Positions 47,897 through 60,033 of a DNA stretch of 64,000 nt are shown one piece after another (the first letter of the stretch is position 1; the number at the start of each line of letters is the position of its first letter). The notes beneath the pieces were generated by a model that saw nothing but the letters and a program-made list of their open reading frames with translations, did not search any database and was not told where the DNA came from. The DNA is from Adineta vaga (Eukaryota; Rotifera), in assembly GCA_021613535.1 (NCBI GenBank), contig CP075493.1, positions 18,042,001 to 18,106,000 on the forward strand, read 5' to 3'. The translations under genes and the position numbers were made by a program.

Positions 47897-48194
47897 AGTT
47901 ATAAAATTTACTGTTAAGCAGTTTATATCCTCAATAAATGAGAAACTTCATGATATATTCGAATAGGTGAATGGAATGATGGTTCTTGCACACATTCTAA
48001 ATTAGAGGATATATGGCACTCTGGTATATATGGCATAAGCTCTTTTGATTATGTAATAGACAACACCTGATTCGATAGTACAGGTTGATGTAGGAGTTTA
48101 CAGGCTACGATTTGGTATAAACTTGTTGATGAAATCATTTGATCTATAGGTAGAACCAGGGGGGGGGGGCGTAAAGGTTTTGAACCACCCTGTA
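47007..48194 (+). mobile_element. 5'-truncated Tc1/mariner-type transposon
   Basis: The transposase pseudogene is followed by a right terminus near 48165-48194 that reads, on the minus strand, CAGGGTGGTTCAAAACC... next to TA. No matching left terminus is present; the telomere-like tract takes its place. A ten-G run at 48160-48170 lies just inside the end. Confidence 0.6.
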
Positions 48195-48414
48195 TATGTG
48201 CATTATCTTCATTGTGTCGATATATTTTAGCATTCGTCAATAAAGACCTCGCATGACTTGATAAATAATGCCAAACGATCAAGAAGTCATGCACGCATAT
48301 AGCGAGCACGTACGTTTATAATTTCTCAATTTACCATCGATCAACACAGGACTAACTATCATTTAACTATCCTGCATCTTTTTTCAATACGTTTTCTTAT
48401 ACAAGTCGAACCAA
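47897..48414. other. Transposon 3' end and GPCR upstream region
   Basis: It holds the transposon's right terminus (about 48165-48194, followed by TA). The remaining 200 bp precede the GPCR start and show no clear promoter element. Confidence 0.45.
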
Positions 48415-49332
48415 ATGAATACAACTGTATCGAATCCATTAAGTTATCTTTTTCATGTTGAACAACTGATCAGTCGATATTTACTTATCATGATTGTTGT
48501 CATCGGAACTTTTAGTAATTTGGCAACAATAATAATATTTCGACAAAAACATCTACGCTCGACTAGCTGTTCATGGTATTTTATGAGTATGGCTCTCTGC
48601 CATTTATTGTATATTGATCTTGGATGTTTATCAAGAGCAATTGCAGCATGGGCAGGATTTCATCCAAGTCTTGTTTCATCTGCACTCTGTAAACTATGGT
48701 CCTATTTAACAGGTTACCTACTTATTCTTTCGCGTCATTTTTTATGTTTGATTGCAATCGATCGATGGATGGTGACATCAAGAAATATAAAACTTCGAAG
48801 ATGCAGTTCCCGAAAAATCGCTCAATGGTTAATTATCATTGGTTCAATATTTTGGGCGCTGTTTAATATTCATTTGCTTATTAAGTTTCGTATTGAAATT
48901 GGTGACGGTTGTTCAGCATCTGACGACTCTTCGTATTTACTCTTCTATATCATCCTTAACTTATGTATTACATTTGTGCCTCTAACTATTATCATCGTAT
49001 TTAGCTGTCTACTTATGGTTAATATTCAGACAATCGGTCGAGCTCAAGCACTTTCACAGACAGACACAAGCTGCAGCGTACCACAAAACTCTATACAAAA
49101 CTCACATCATCGAATAAACGTTCAATTTATTCGATTATCTCTCATTCAGATAGGCATGTACATTATTTGCAATCTATTGCATGTTCATAATGTAATATAT
49201 GCATATGTATCACTTCATACTAATACAAGCGTCGAACGAAAAACGATCACTATATTTCTTAATATTATGGGCGTCAACCTCAATTATCTCTACACATCAG
49301 TACGAAATTTTATTTTATTTCATTTTTTCTGA
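48415..49332 (+). CDS. Rhodopsin-like (class A) orphan GPCR
   Basis: An intronless 305-residue receptor, ATG to TGA. Seven hydrophobic segments are visible: about 18-43, 55-75, 92-117, 137-158, 180-207, 236-260 and 275-300. The cysteine at the start of helix 3 (LCKLW) and one in loop 2 (GDGCS) can form the usual disulphide. The DRY motif reads DRW (AIDRWMV). The helix-7 NPxxY position reads NLNYLY. Single-exon orphan GPCRs resembling peptide receptors are strongly expanded in rotifers, so a plasma-membrane sensory or peptide receptor is a reasonable inference. The ligand is unknown. The altered NPxxY and the very short C-tail (NFILFHFF) are unusual. Confidence 0.85.
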   Translation: MNTTVSNPLSYLFHVEQLISRYLLIMIVVIGTFSNLATIIIFRQKHLRSTSCSWYFMSMALCHLLYIDLGCLSRAIAAWAGFHPSLVSSALCKLWSYLTGYLLILSRHFLCLIAIDRWMVTSRNIKLRRCSSRKIAQWLIIIGSIFWALFNIHLLIKFRIEIGDGCSASDDSSYLLFYIILNLCITFVPLTIIIVFSCLLMVNIQTIGRAQALSQTDTSCSVPQNSIQNSHHRINVQFIRLSLIQIGMYIICNLLHVHNVIYAYVSLHTNTSVERKTITIFLNIMGVNLNYLYTSVRNFILFHFF

Positions 49333-52300
49333 TCTAGCTCTATGTTTGCTTATTTAGATAACTCTTTTCATCTTCACATGCGCATCAAGAACATTTCGGA
49401 AAGAACTTCAATTGGGCTGGCAATATTTGAGTCAACATTTCTTCGCTCTTTTTTCTCGCATGTAAAATTGATTTATACAAGTGTATGAATTTTCAATCGC
49501 GAGATAATCTACTATAAACAGTGAATAAGAGACTTATTTCTAAGAACTATTGGTATCAAGTATTTCTTCGTTCAAATGGGCATGTCTTTTTAGGGGATGT
49601 CAACTAAATAACTGGTGCTAATAAATACTGAGGATGAGTCAAGAAAACTACGATGCGTTTTAGATATGTCCAATGTTTCTAGGGTTCGTTTGATTTGATG
49701 AGATCTATTAACCCTTTCGAGTCGATTCAATTTTTCGACGAAATAGCTTTAGCAAATTCATTTTGATGTACATTTATCTTTCGATAAATGCACTTGTTGA
49801 TCTTTCCAGTGTAGGTAACCTTTCTTTTTTCTTTTTCTTATTGTATCATTGTGTAGCCGATCTTCTTCCATGTAGAATGAATAATTATTCACGTTTGCTT
49901 TCTTTTTCTTCTATCTATTACACAGCAAGAACGAGATAACGAAACGAAATTTCCATTTTCTTTTTTCTGCTGCATTCTTTTCGAAGCAATATCTTGTATT
50001 CTTTCCTTTCATTTGTATCTAAACAACTGAAGTCTTGATTCAATTTACATGTCGTCTAAAGAAACCGATACAGAAGACAGCAGGAGCACAGCGAGTGATG
50101 TTAGTTCTTTGGATGATGATCTTGCTAGAATGCAAGTTGAAACATCAACCCCTCCGAGGAAGAAGTTACTGATGATGACCGAGATTTACAAGTTTGGAAT
50201 GATAATAGCGATAGGAGAGTACGATTAATATTTAATAAATAAATATTTTACCTATATTGTATATAAAACTGATAATCCTATTGTAAACATTTGGTTTTCG
50301 ATGTATATTGAATACAGTTGTTTCTTTCTATTCTTTTTAGAAGGGAATTAAATAAAAGAAAATCTCTCAAATTCACTACATGCTGATTTTTCATCAATTA
50401 AGAACGAACAACATATTGCCCTCTGTCAGAAATTTTCTTATTTGATGAAATTCTTGTTATTGGTCAAATAGTTATGAGCATCTTCTATTTATCTTTTTCT
50501 TTTTATTGCGAAAAAACTCGTATTCAATCATCTTTTATGAGAAAAAAAACTATCTTATTAAATATAGTTCTCCTTTATTTCTTTTTTTTCAAGAAAAGAA
50601 TCTAAAAAATTTCAATCAAACTAATTTTTTGTCTGTATAAATCGACTTATAGAAATTTTTTTAACTGCTAAATAGTAATCGTTAACGTTGATCAAAATTC
50701 TTTAGTACGTTTATTGAAAGGATAATTTTTTCTCATCCTTTTAGTTTTAGTTATAATAAAGAAAGGTTGATTGCCTTCTTAATCCAAGTTGATTTCTTTG
50801 ATATATTTCAAAAATTTTGACAATGAGAATATATCTGATTATTCAAAAAATCCTTCATTATATCAAATAAAATTCATTAGTTTTGCTTCCCAATATAAAC
50901 AATCAATTATGGAAAATAAACTAAATAGAATTGTATAAATCTAACATAATTTCCATATTGATTTGATGAGCATTAAAAATAATAATTTTGTTATCACACT
51001 AACACTAGAATCGGTTAATCGATATGTATTTATTAAACGAGATGAACTTTGAAAATGAATTGTTACAAATAATGTTAAAATATGTAATATTGAATTAATT
51101 GTTTAAGAGAAAAACGAATCAATTCAAAACAAGGTAAGTCTTTCTCTTACAAGAACACAAATTGGTTCAATATAGTTCTTTTTATTTGTATGATTACCAC
51201 GGAGTAGTGTACAAAACATAATGAATCAGCTTGACTTAATAATGAAAAATAACATGTTACTATTGCTTGAAATGCTATGATTCATTTTTAATTAGTTTTC
51301 TTTTTAAAAATCAAAATAATTTATTGATAGCTATTTTTGATGAAAAAAATATTGGCAAATGTGTTGATGAAGGAATAGAACGATAAAAAATAAAATAAAA
51401 ATCGAAAAATGAAGAGAAAATGAATATTTTTCTTTATGCATTTTTAACAAATTCATGATGATGAATAAGAAGTGCAACTTATCGCTAATAATTTGTAATA
51501 ACATATAGGGATTATAATATGAAACCAACTTGAACGAACAGACCATATATCAAAACGATCGAAATCAGCAAATAAAGCGTCACAACTCTGGACAAATAAA
51601 AAACGACACCTAAAAATTTCAAGAAATTTCAAGAAAACAAAAAAAGAATTATGTTCAAATCGATATGATAAAATCCTTGTTTTTCTCTTTGTAATAACAG
51701 TTATTGGTACAACTCAACATGAAGATTTCTTCTTTTGTAGATTTACAAAAAGAAATTTATCGTCTGAAAATTGATTTCTTTTTACTAATTCATAGAGATG
51801 GAGCTAACATTGAAACAATACTAACAAATGAATTGATTCGATTGGGTGATTGAGTACTCAGTTTCAAGTGAAAGAAGCACATAATGCACATGTTCCACCT
51901 AAAGAAAAAAATCGGAGAGAAGAAAAGATAAAACAAAAGATGAAAACCTTTTCCTTTTATTGAAACAATAAATATGAAACTCCATATAACTAAGTTAACA
52001 GCAGCGATACATTGAAATTCGTTTGCAAGATCTTTTTCATTATCAAATATTGTTTCAAGAACATATAATGAATTTGTTCCCACTAAAGATTTGAAGAAGA
52101 AAAAATCTTATTAAAGAAAATCTTATATATGACCAAGAATAATTCCTGATGAAGGAAATGTTAATTTTAGTAGCATAACTAAAGATAAGGATAATTTTTT
52201 TAAAGATTTTACTTCATTCTTTTGATTATTTTTATTTTTTATTGAGTTTTTGGAATTGTTGATTTAAGATTATCCATTCGATCCTTCTTTTTCTCATCAA

Positions 52301-53814
52301 TTTCATAAAACAATTATTCTATATACTGGTCAAATAGGAAATAATAAACACATTTTCAATTATCGAATAGAATTTTTTCCACGCTCAATAAAATAAAAAA
52401 GAAGATTTCGTATCGTTTTTATGAATTTAAATAAAGAAAATTTCTCTTTATAAAAATAAAGTTTATCGTTTGTTAGATTTAATGTTGTTTTATTGTCATA
52501 AAAAGATATTCCACTGATTTGTTTAAAGTTTTGACCAATATCGATAATACAGCTTTTTTAAGTGAAACAAATGATCATCGATGAATGTTTTGTGGATTTC
52601 CCACCGAATGAGCTTTTATGTAATCAAAAATGACTTGATTCGTCATGTTTCATGAATATTATTTAATATTTTCGTACTAGTCGAATATGTGAATTGTTTT
52701 TCTACCTTCTACAATATGATCTCTATCTTTTATTGTAGTAGATAAAACATGAAAACGAAAAACATATTTCATATATCTTGGTAATAATATGACATAAATC
52801 ATATTCGATAACTCAGATTAAGATTATGTTAACTTATTTTGATTTCGAAAAAAATAAAGAAATTAAAAATTCAATCCTTCCTAACTTTTTTAGCAAAAGC
52901 AAATAAATTGTCTTTTTCCTCAAGAAATTTTTGATTAATGACGGAAAACAAAATGAAGAAGTATTTCTTTCAAATTCTATTTTATAAACTTATCATTTTG
53001 TTCCATCAACAACAACTAACGTTTACGGAAGGTTTTCTTTATTAGATTTTCTTCTATTCAGGCGCATTCATTCCTATTTGAGTTGGATATCGTATTGAAT
53101 TCTTATACAATGAAAATATTTTATTTCCTTTGCGCCTTCGTAGAAAAAGATTCAAAGTAAAATAAAAGGTAAATGTCAAATGAAAATCCTTTAATTATTA
53201 CGATTTCATTCATGAAAATTGCTTAATATTCAAAATATTAATATTCATTTAAAAGTTTTCTATAAAAAGATAACATTTCAATTTCAAGTCTGTTGTGTAT
53301 GTGTTCATTGAAACGCTAGTTGAATTTAGTTATTTTCAATAAGCATTGAGATTACACTAAGTATCTTGTTTATTATTTAGTTCTATAGATCATTTACGTT
53401 TTCGAAATGCGAAGAATGTTTTTGAACATTTGTAAATGATTGTTTCAATCAATGATGAAAATTTATTTGCCGTAATTTGTAATCTATTGTTGATTGAAAA
53501 TTTTGATACTGATGACAGCGATATTTAAACAATAAATTCTGTTTTGCAAAATGATATCATAAAGCTTTAATCTTTGAATGAATCTATATTAAAAATTTTA
53601 AGTTAATGTTCGATTAAAAATTATTGAAAGTGAATTCTCTAATGCATCTTCAACGATATAATTTATTGTTGTGTAAATATAACAAGAAAAATCGAAAAAG
53701 ATAGGCTATCGATTAGAACCATCAAACAAAAAAACATAATAATAAAATTAGGCAAGAATGAATACGTTGTCAATTGTAACATTACTTGTTTCCAATTGGA
53801 GTTCTTGAATAAGA
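49333..53814. other. Long AT-rich region, no firm genes
   Basis: About 4.5 kb. A plus-strand start at 50048 (MSSKETDTEDSRSTASDVSS) gives an acidic serine-rich string. After a frame change near 50155 it continues SEEEVTDDDRDLQVWNDN to a stop, resembling the acidic N-terminus of a transposase (possibly piggyBac), with no catalytic part. A minus-strand exon-like frame at about 51950-52083, after TTTAG, holds a hydrophobic helix (VNLVIWSFIFIVSI) and may be another small membrane-protein exon. Both are weak. Confidence 0.35.
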
Positions 53815-54015
53815 TTAGTTGCGACGTTTAAAACAGCAATAAGTAACACAAAATAAAAGTGTAATACATACACCAATGACGAATATAACATCCATTAAAA
53901 AAGTGGAATGAAACACTCGACAGCTATTACCTGAGTTTGATGGAAGATTTCTTAGATTAACGGTGTTGTTATTGCCAACAATTGAAACATTACTATCAGA
54001 GCAATTTAAAAACAT
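53815..54015 (-). CDS. Very small single-pass membrane protein, family member C
   Basis: A 66-residue complete ORF, ATG 54013-54015 to TAA. A polar N-terminal part contains VGNNNTVNLRNLPS, close to the phrase GNQNTININKLPS in the gene 1.3 kb upstream. It is followed by one transmembrane helix (VIFVIGVCITLLFCVTYCC) and a basic end FKRRN. It lacks the amphipathic segment and intron of the other two members. It may be a shortened paralogue or the surviving part of one. Function unknown. Confidence 0.5.
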   Translation of the reverse strand: MFLNCSDSNVSIVGNNNTVNLRNLPSNSGNSCRVFHSTFLMDVIFVIGVCITLLFCVTYCCFKRRN

Positions 54016-54686
54016 GTTGAAGATAGTGGATGTGTATATTCAACTTCGGCGAAATTCTCAACCTATTGCTATTGGTATTGATGAATGAATATTCCTTAAA
54101 TATGAGAATTTTGTCTATCTCATCGACTTTTTCTTCTGATAGCCATCACTTGACCGCTCTTTTTTTTCATATTGATTGACCTCGTTATGGCTTTTTCTCT
54201 CGTTCTAACTCGATTGTTTGACCTATCATTCGTGACCTATATGTTTTTTGATAAATAACGAAGAGAGGGCAGCGTCAACTGAATTTTATTGTGATTCTTC
54301 GTAGAGGCAAGGCAATTGATAAATGTTGATCTTTATATACGTAATAATTATTCTTTCTAATCAACGTTACGATAATTGATACAAATAACGACGTAGTCAG
54401 TTTTGAAATGACTACTTATATCCTAAATTAGTTCATTCAAATTATATGATTAAAATTATCTTTCAAAAACAAATTTTAGACGAAAAGAAAATCTTTATTA
54501 TCTGTATTTTCACAAACTACCACACCCAAATTCTAATGATTAGTTCACGAGAAGAAAAAAAACAAAGACACAATGTTACGTTTATAGTTGGATAAAACAG
54601 TGAGCTTTTAAATGAATAAATCGATGAGTATGAAAAATGACGAAAACACAAAGAAAATTATTGAATATTGATTGTATTGAAATATA
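54016..54686. other. Spacer between two small membrane-protein genes
   Basis: AT-rich. The upstream sequence of gene C lies at its left. Nothing else is seen. Confidence 0.4.
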
Positions 54687-55692
54687 CTATACAATTCGAG
54701 TTTCATCTTGGAGAGCTCGACGAAAAGATACAATTTTCATTGCATCATCTAAAATCATTCTTGATAAATCTTGATGTCTGTAAGAAGATCCAACAGCAGA
54801 AGCTGTTTTACGTCGAACAATGCAATATATAAATAAGAGACAAACCATTAGTATTGTTGTGCATACAAGATATGTGAGCCTATAAAGCAATAGATATTTC
54901 AAACATAGTCATCGAATTGATTCGAAATAGAATATGTGCAAAAAAACATAACAACAGATTTGATCTACGTATATATATATATATATTAAGTGATATCATT
55001 ATGACTATTAAAGTCTGTGAAACTCTTCCTTATGAGATCGGACATGGGCACGATATATTTGTCGATTGTAATCAGATATAACTGAAAACAGAGAATTATT
55101 TTAGTATTCACTGAATGTTGAACTAAACGAATATTGGCATCAAATAGTTGGAAAGTTGGCGAACGAAAATCGTAGTACTACTCAAATTGTTTTTTCTCTC
55201 TTTTATTAAATTCTCGATATGTGACTATTTCTATTTTTCTTTGTAAAAATCTATTTGCTATAGACATTATTCTCACGCATCATTTATTAAATGAATCCAT
55301 TATCTTTGTGCAAAATCTATCAATCGACGAATTTTACATAGATTTTGATCGTATATTTCATGCATTAAAAAACCGCAACGGTTCAGTTTCCACAATGGAT
55401 CGTTTTTATGAAAAAAGATAACGAAAGATCCATACCAGTTTTCCTGCATATGATGTAACCATTTTGCAGGAGCAATTACGAGATCTTTAACGCCTTCAAC
55501 CATTTCCCCAAGCTGACCACCCGTTTTTTGTAATAGAGTTGTTTCATCTACACTTGGTAGTTTATTGATATTTATGGTGTTTTGATTACCGGAAACGCTT
55601 GGATTAGTTTCATGACCACCAATGTTTGTCTTCCATAGAGCTCGCTTAACAAATGAGCGAGTTATTTTTGTATTGAACATAGCTGATGGCAT
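54687..55692 (-). CDS. Small single-pass membrane protein (two exons), family member B
   Basis: Exon 1 55436-55692 and exon 2 54687-54879 are joined across a 556-bp GT-AG intron that splits the W codon after MQEN. The CDS is 450 nt, 149 residues, ATG to TAG. Residues 1-86 include GNQNTININKLPS and an amphipathic stretch (LLQKTGGQLGEMVEGVKDLV). Exon 2 has one helix (YLVCTTILMVCLLFIYCIV) and a cytosolic tail of about 45 residues starting RRKTAS. The architecture and intron phase equal those of the 8.7-10.0 kb gene. The family is unknown to me. It could act in membrane insertion or signalling, but the sequence gives no proof. Confidence 0.6.
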
Positions 55693-56726
55693 TGTAGTGT
55701 ACGAAAAAGAGACAGTGAAAGATTAATGCTTAGCAGTAGCGTATGAAAAGCACAAAGAAGAAACTAATATGTGACTTTCTATTTATAGGTGAATATCGAA
55801 CGGTCATAATCTAATGAGACTAGACTTTCTTAATCATTTAATTAGAATGGAAACAAACAATTTTCGTGATTCATGAGCTAAATTATCTCGTCTTTTTCTA
55901 ATTTTCTACTCGTATCTTTAATTCATGAGCCGTTAATTTCCGCGCGACAGTGTTGATCGATGATATTGATACATTGCTCACCATTATTCTGCTGATATGA
56001 GGCTTCTGTCACCACTGTGTAGTGATTTAGTTGCAATAAAATAATAAATGATCTATCTGTATCAGATAAATGATATAGGAATGAATGAAATGAATTTTTA
56101 GAAATAAAAACGTGACATCTAACATCAGTATTGTAAATGGATTTTCCTAAAATCAATAGATAATTGAAAAATTCGATCCATTCAACAATCAGTTGCTATT
56201 GCATATGCAATTCATTGAAATATAAATCTATTCAATAATGACCCATTGAAAATATTTAAAAGATTCTCATCAAATGAAATGTAGATATAGAAAAAAAAAC
56301 AAGAAAAAAGATCTTGTTAATAACTATTCGAATCGTACTCAAACTTTAGAATTGAGATATTTTTCATCATTTCTTTTTCAAAAAATAAAAAATCACCAAC
56401 GAACTGTCTTTGTGTATCGTTTGCGTGCCAATTAAGTGTTCAATTATATAAAGAAAAAGAATCTATTTTCATCAAACTACTTTTCGTGATGAACTATTTT
56501 TAAGATGATGTTACGAAAGCAGTATTTAACTTGATTGATACATATATTTCAATGGTAGCAGATCATTTCAATTTATGAATTCAGAAAATAGATCAAAACA
56601 ATACAGATATACATCACCAATCGAAATAAGAAGGAAATGAACAGTTAAGAGATAACAAAATAAAGATCATCTAAAAGATTGATGTTATAATTGAATATAC
56701 AAGCTTGAATCATCTGCTTGTATTTT
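55693..56726. other. AT-rich region with one exon-like frame
   Basis: A minus-strand frame 55923-56150 follows TTGATTTTAG and ends TGA (...HYTVVTEASYQQNNGEQC...). It has coding-like composition, but no start or partner exon was found and no family recognised. The rest is featureless. Confidence 0.3.
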
Positions 56727-57420
56727 AGATAAAGAAATTTTCAAAAGATTCCTTTTAAAACAACACCATTAAATGATGATATAGAGTGCGTTGTTTATGA
56801 AGATTTATTAGATCGCATTGATCTGAATTTTTCTTTAAAAGATTCTATTTTTTCACATCGTAATGAGAAAGAAGAATTTGATTGAGTTATCAATATACAT
56901 TGAACAAGCATTCACATTGTCATTGGATTTGATTTAAATAAGTTTATTTAAGCACTGGCTGAAATAGACATCATTCAAGTAGATGATATTGTAATTGAAA
57001 CATTGTAAATCTTCAACATAAATTATTAAAACATCACATTGTTTTGCAAGTCATGATTGTATAAATACCATACAATCATGATATAAACTATTCGTATGGA
57101 ATTGTAATCAACCAATAGATAAATTTGTTGATTGAAACACCATTGGATGATCAAATTTTGTTAATTCATAAAATTGTTAACAAACAAAGATGCTTTGGAT
57201 GATTAAGACTGAATTCAAAATCAGATAGTCGATCTTTTCCTTGTCCAATATGTACAGTTAATGATGTGAAATATTCTAATGTTAATAAACCATTCCATAT
57301 TCGATTTGTTAAAGGCGCAAATCAATATTTAAATCTTGAATTGATATAAATAAAACAACTGGAAATTTCATATGGATATTTATTATTATATGAACTGCAA
57401 TGTAAACGTTTAACATGATT
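56727..57420 (+). pseudogene. Decayed gene with CPIC motif, many stops
   Basis: A long plus-strand frame of coherent protein-like text (DDIECVVYEDLLDRID..., HIVIGFDLNKF, ETPLDDQILLIHKIVNKQRC, RSFPCPICTVNDVKYSNVN) is broken by TGA and TAA codons. Several TGA codons stand where Trp would fit (FD-TGA-VINIH-TGA-TSI; CFG-TGA-LRL) and TAA where Gln would fit. CPIC with a later Cys suggests a zinc-binding region. The family is not recognised. The pattern fits G:C to A:T decay of a once intact gene. Confidence 0.45.
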
Positions 57421-58853
57421 AAATAATCAATATCTTTTATTGATAATATTTCTTTATATTTACATATGAGTTTGGAAGAAAAGAGAACAATTCGAGAAAA
57501 AGTTATGACCAAGTTGATCAATTTTATCCAATATTTTTTTGCGTTCGTAATCGAAGAAAAAACGCTACATGGTTACTTTAATATTAATGTATAGTTACAT
57601 CGTACAATTGATTATAAAAACAATTGAAAGTTTCCAATTTTTTCAAGAAAAAGTGCAAATATTCATCACTGTCTGTCCACATATAATGCCATTATCATAA
57701 ATATACACGTATAAGATATTGACAGTTGTATTCTTAACAAATCATACACTAATTTTGTAAATAAAAATAGTCATAAAGACATGAGCAATTATAGATTGAA
57801 ATATGATTCATAAATGACTGTTTCGATGAAAGAACTTTTTTAATCGTATAGGGACATTCAATTGTACATAGAGGAAATGGATAAAGCAATCGAGTGAAAA
57901 ATATTTGAATTAAATAGAATTGTTCTGCAATTTTTGATACATAGTCAATATAAAAAAAGGGTCTTTTCATACGATTCGAAATGAGAATGTCTATTGAATA
58001 GATAACATTAAGTAGACAAATCAATCAATTCGAATATGAATCAATTTTTCAAATTTATCTATAATTTAAATAGTTGTTTTCAACACTTAAATGACCGTGT
58101 TAAAAGAAATTCAATTTGTTGATAAGCTCATTTTTCTTTGATATGGATAACTAATCACTATTTAATGAGTGAAGATAAGTGACTGTTCTAGTGAACTCAC
58201 GAAGAGATATAAATACCGACTGCTTTTCCTCATCTCAATAGTACTCGTCATTCTATTCAATCGTCGTCATTTCTGGAAGACTGCACATTGTTTTGTCTTT
58301 ATACGTAGTGGTACTGTACGTTTGTTCTTTTTTTATCGTTATTATGATTTTGATTATACTTTTAGGACGTCTGCGTTTTCATCTTTACCATCATTAAGCT
58401 AACGAATTATTTAAATAATGTAAGTCACTGATCCATTGAGGATATCGAACCGTTGCTGGTTTTTACAATTACATAAAGAGAAAACTTTTTTGAGAACGTA
58501 ACGAGAATTTTAATTAAACATCAAATTAAGAGTATCATCTATGTGACTATATCAATATTGTTTTGTCGATATCAATGTCTCTTGTAGCAAATAATGAGCA
58601 AAATGTCAGAACATTATGCTAGAAAAAAAGACATGTTTTGAGTTGTGATGAGCGTAGATTAACTTATCAATATCAACATAGTTAAGTAGATCAAGTCGTC
58701 AATCTTAAGTTTATATAGGCAAATATTTCTCAATTGGACAGTGTCATTCAGTAATTGTAAAATTCTTTCCATATGTAAAGAGACGAATATAAGATATCAA
58801 GTAATGAGTACGAGTTCAAGAGCTGCTAATTATTAATCGATTTATTTGATAGA
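57421..58853. other. AT-rich intergenic stretch
   Basis: No supported gene. Short open frames here lack splice partners or motifs. Confidence 0.4.
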
Positions 58854-59240
58854 ATGGAACATCGATTGGTGTTAAACAACCATTCAGAATCGGATATTCC
58901 AAATCATATGTTATGTGGACAACTACAGCAACAGTTAAAGTATTATAAGTTTCGTCGCGTACATACAAAAGCTGGAAAAGATATTTTTTATCTGTTCTTC
59001 AAAGGAGAACAAGAAACATACGATGCACTGCGAGCAGGGAAATCTATTAAAAATATTTCTCTAGTTCGTTATCGTCATCGTACAATGGTCCCTGCACCTA
59101 TATCTCGTCCTGATGAACTCTTACCAACTGAACAACAATATCAACCAGTGCCTTCTCGTCGTACTGTTGATGCGATTAAAAACAATTTTAGTAGATATAT
59201 AGATAAATTTTCCGATAAAGTAAGAGCATATTATAGTTAA
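58854..59240 (+). CDS. Hypothetical 128-residue basic protein
   Basis: A complete ORF, ATG to TAA, with normal amino-acid composition and no low complexity. It is basic and possibly nucleic-acid binding (KYYKFRRVHTKAGKDIFYLF, then LVRYRHRTMVPAPISRPDEL). The C-terminal helix is KNNFSRYIDKFSDKVRAYY. There are no membrane segments or signal peptide. A possible splice acceptor (TTGATAG) lies directly before the ATG, so an upstream exon may exist. I do not recognise the family. It is the last gene before the Athena-like element and is transcribed towards it. Confidence 0.5.
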   Translation: MEHRLVLNNHSESDIPNHMLCGQLQQQLKYYKFRRVHTKAGKDIFYLFFKGEQETYDALRAGKSIKNISLVRYRHRTMVPAPISRPDELLPTEQQYQPVPSRRTVDAIKNNFSRYIDKFSDKVRAYYS

Positions 59241-60033
59241 TACATTTGGTTGTAACATCTGTCAATTTAGAGTACTTTCAAATTATGTATGAAACGTCTG
59301 TCAGAACAAGCAGTAGTTCAACGCATGAATATTTCCGAAAGTATGCTATTCTATCTAATTGATTTAAGATACTATTTCTTGCGTTTTATTTCAGTATATG
59401 AAAGGAATTGCAAGGTTAACCATTGGTGGTGGTTAAATCCAGATTATACAATTAATAATCCTCAAAACATACAAAAGATTATGGATATTTTTTTTTACGT
59501 GATTGATTTTCGAGACCACTCTTAGCATATATATATGTTTTTTCATATTTAATGTTTGCTGTGCAATCTCATTATTCTTTTCTATGTTCATTACTTTCGT
59601 TGAGACATATGATATTCAATCAAATCGTTAAGTTGATTTGAAATTTTTTACCTTCGTTTTTTCAAATGATTGTAATGGAAGAAAATATTTAGCTAGAATT
59701 TATTCATACAAAATATTGAGATAATCTTTTTAATACAGATATAGATAATAATGTATTCTGAGCAATCGATATTTCTACATTGGTCATATAGAATTTATCA
59801 GCATCGAACATCGATGACAAGTTATGTCTATTTAATATCATTGACAATGATGATGCCTAAGTGCAATTGATGACTTTCACATGGATCTCATATTTAAATG
59901 TAAAACAAATTAATCTTTATAATGATGATTATATAAATTAATTTGCTAATCTCAACTTTTGCTTCTTCAGCAATCGATCCTTTGTAGTCAACAATTATTT
60001 GAATTAATAAGATGTTTTCAATGAATAATAAAT
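59241..60033. other. Spacer before the Athena 3' end
   Basis: A plus-strand frame at 59289-59525 (MKRLSEQAVVQRMN...) is open but lacks recognisable features and is not counted as a gene. The boundary of the Athena element, which should lie left of the ribozyme, is not visible. No TGTGGG repeats are seen here. Confidence 0.35.

Noticed and set aside
59289-59525. 78-residue plus-strand ORF
   Set aside because: No motif, AT-driven composition, no support beyond being open.
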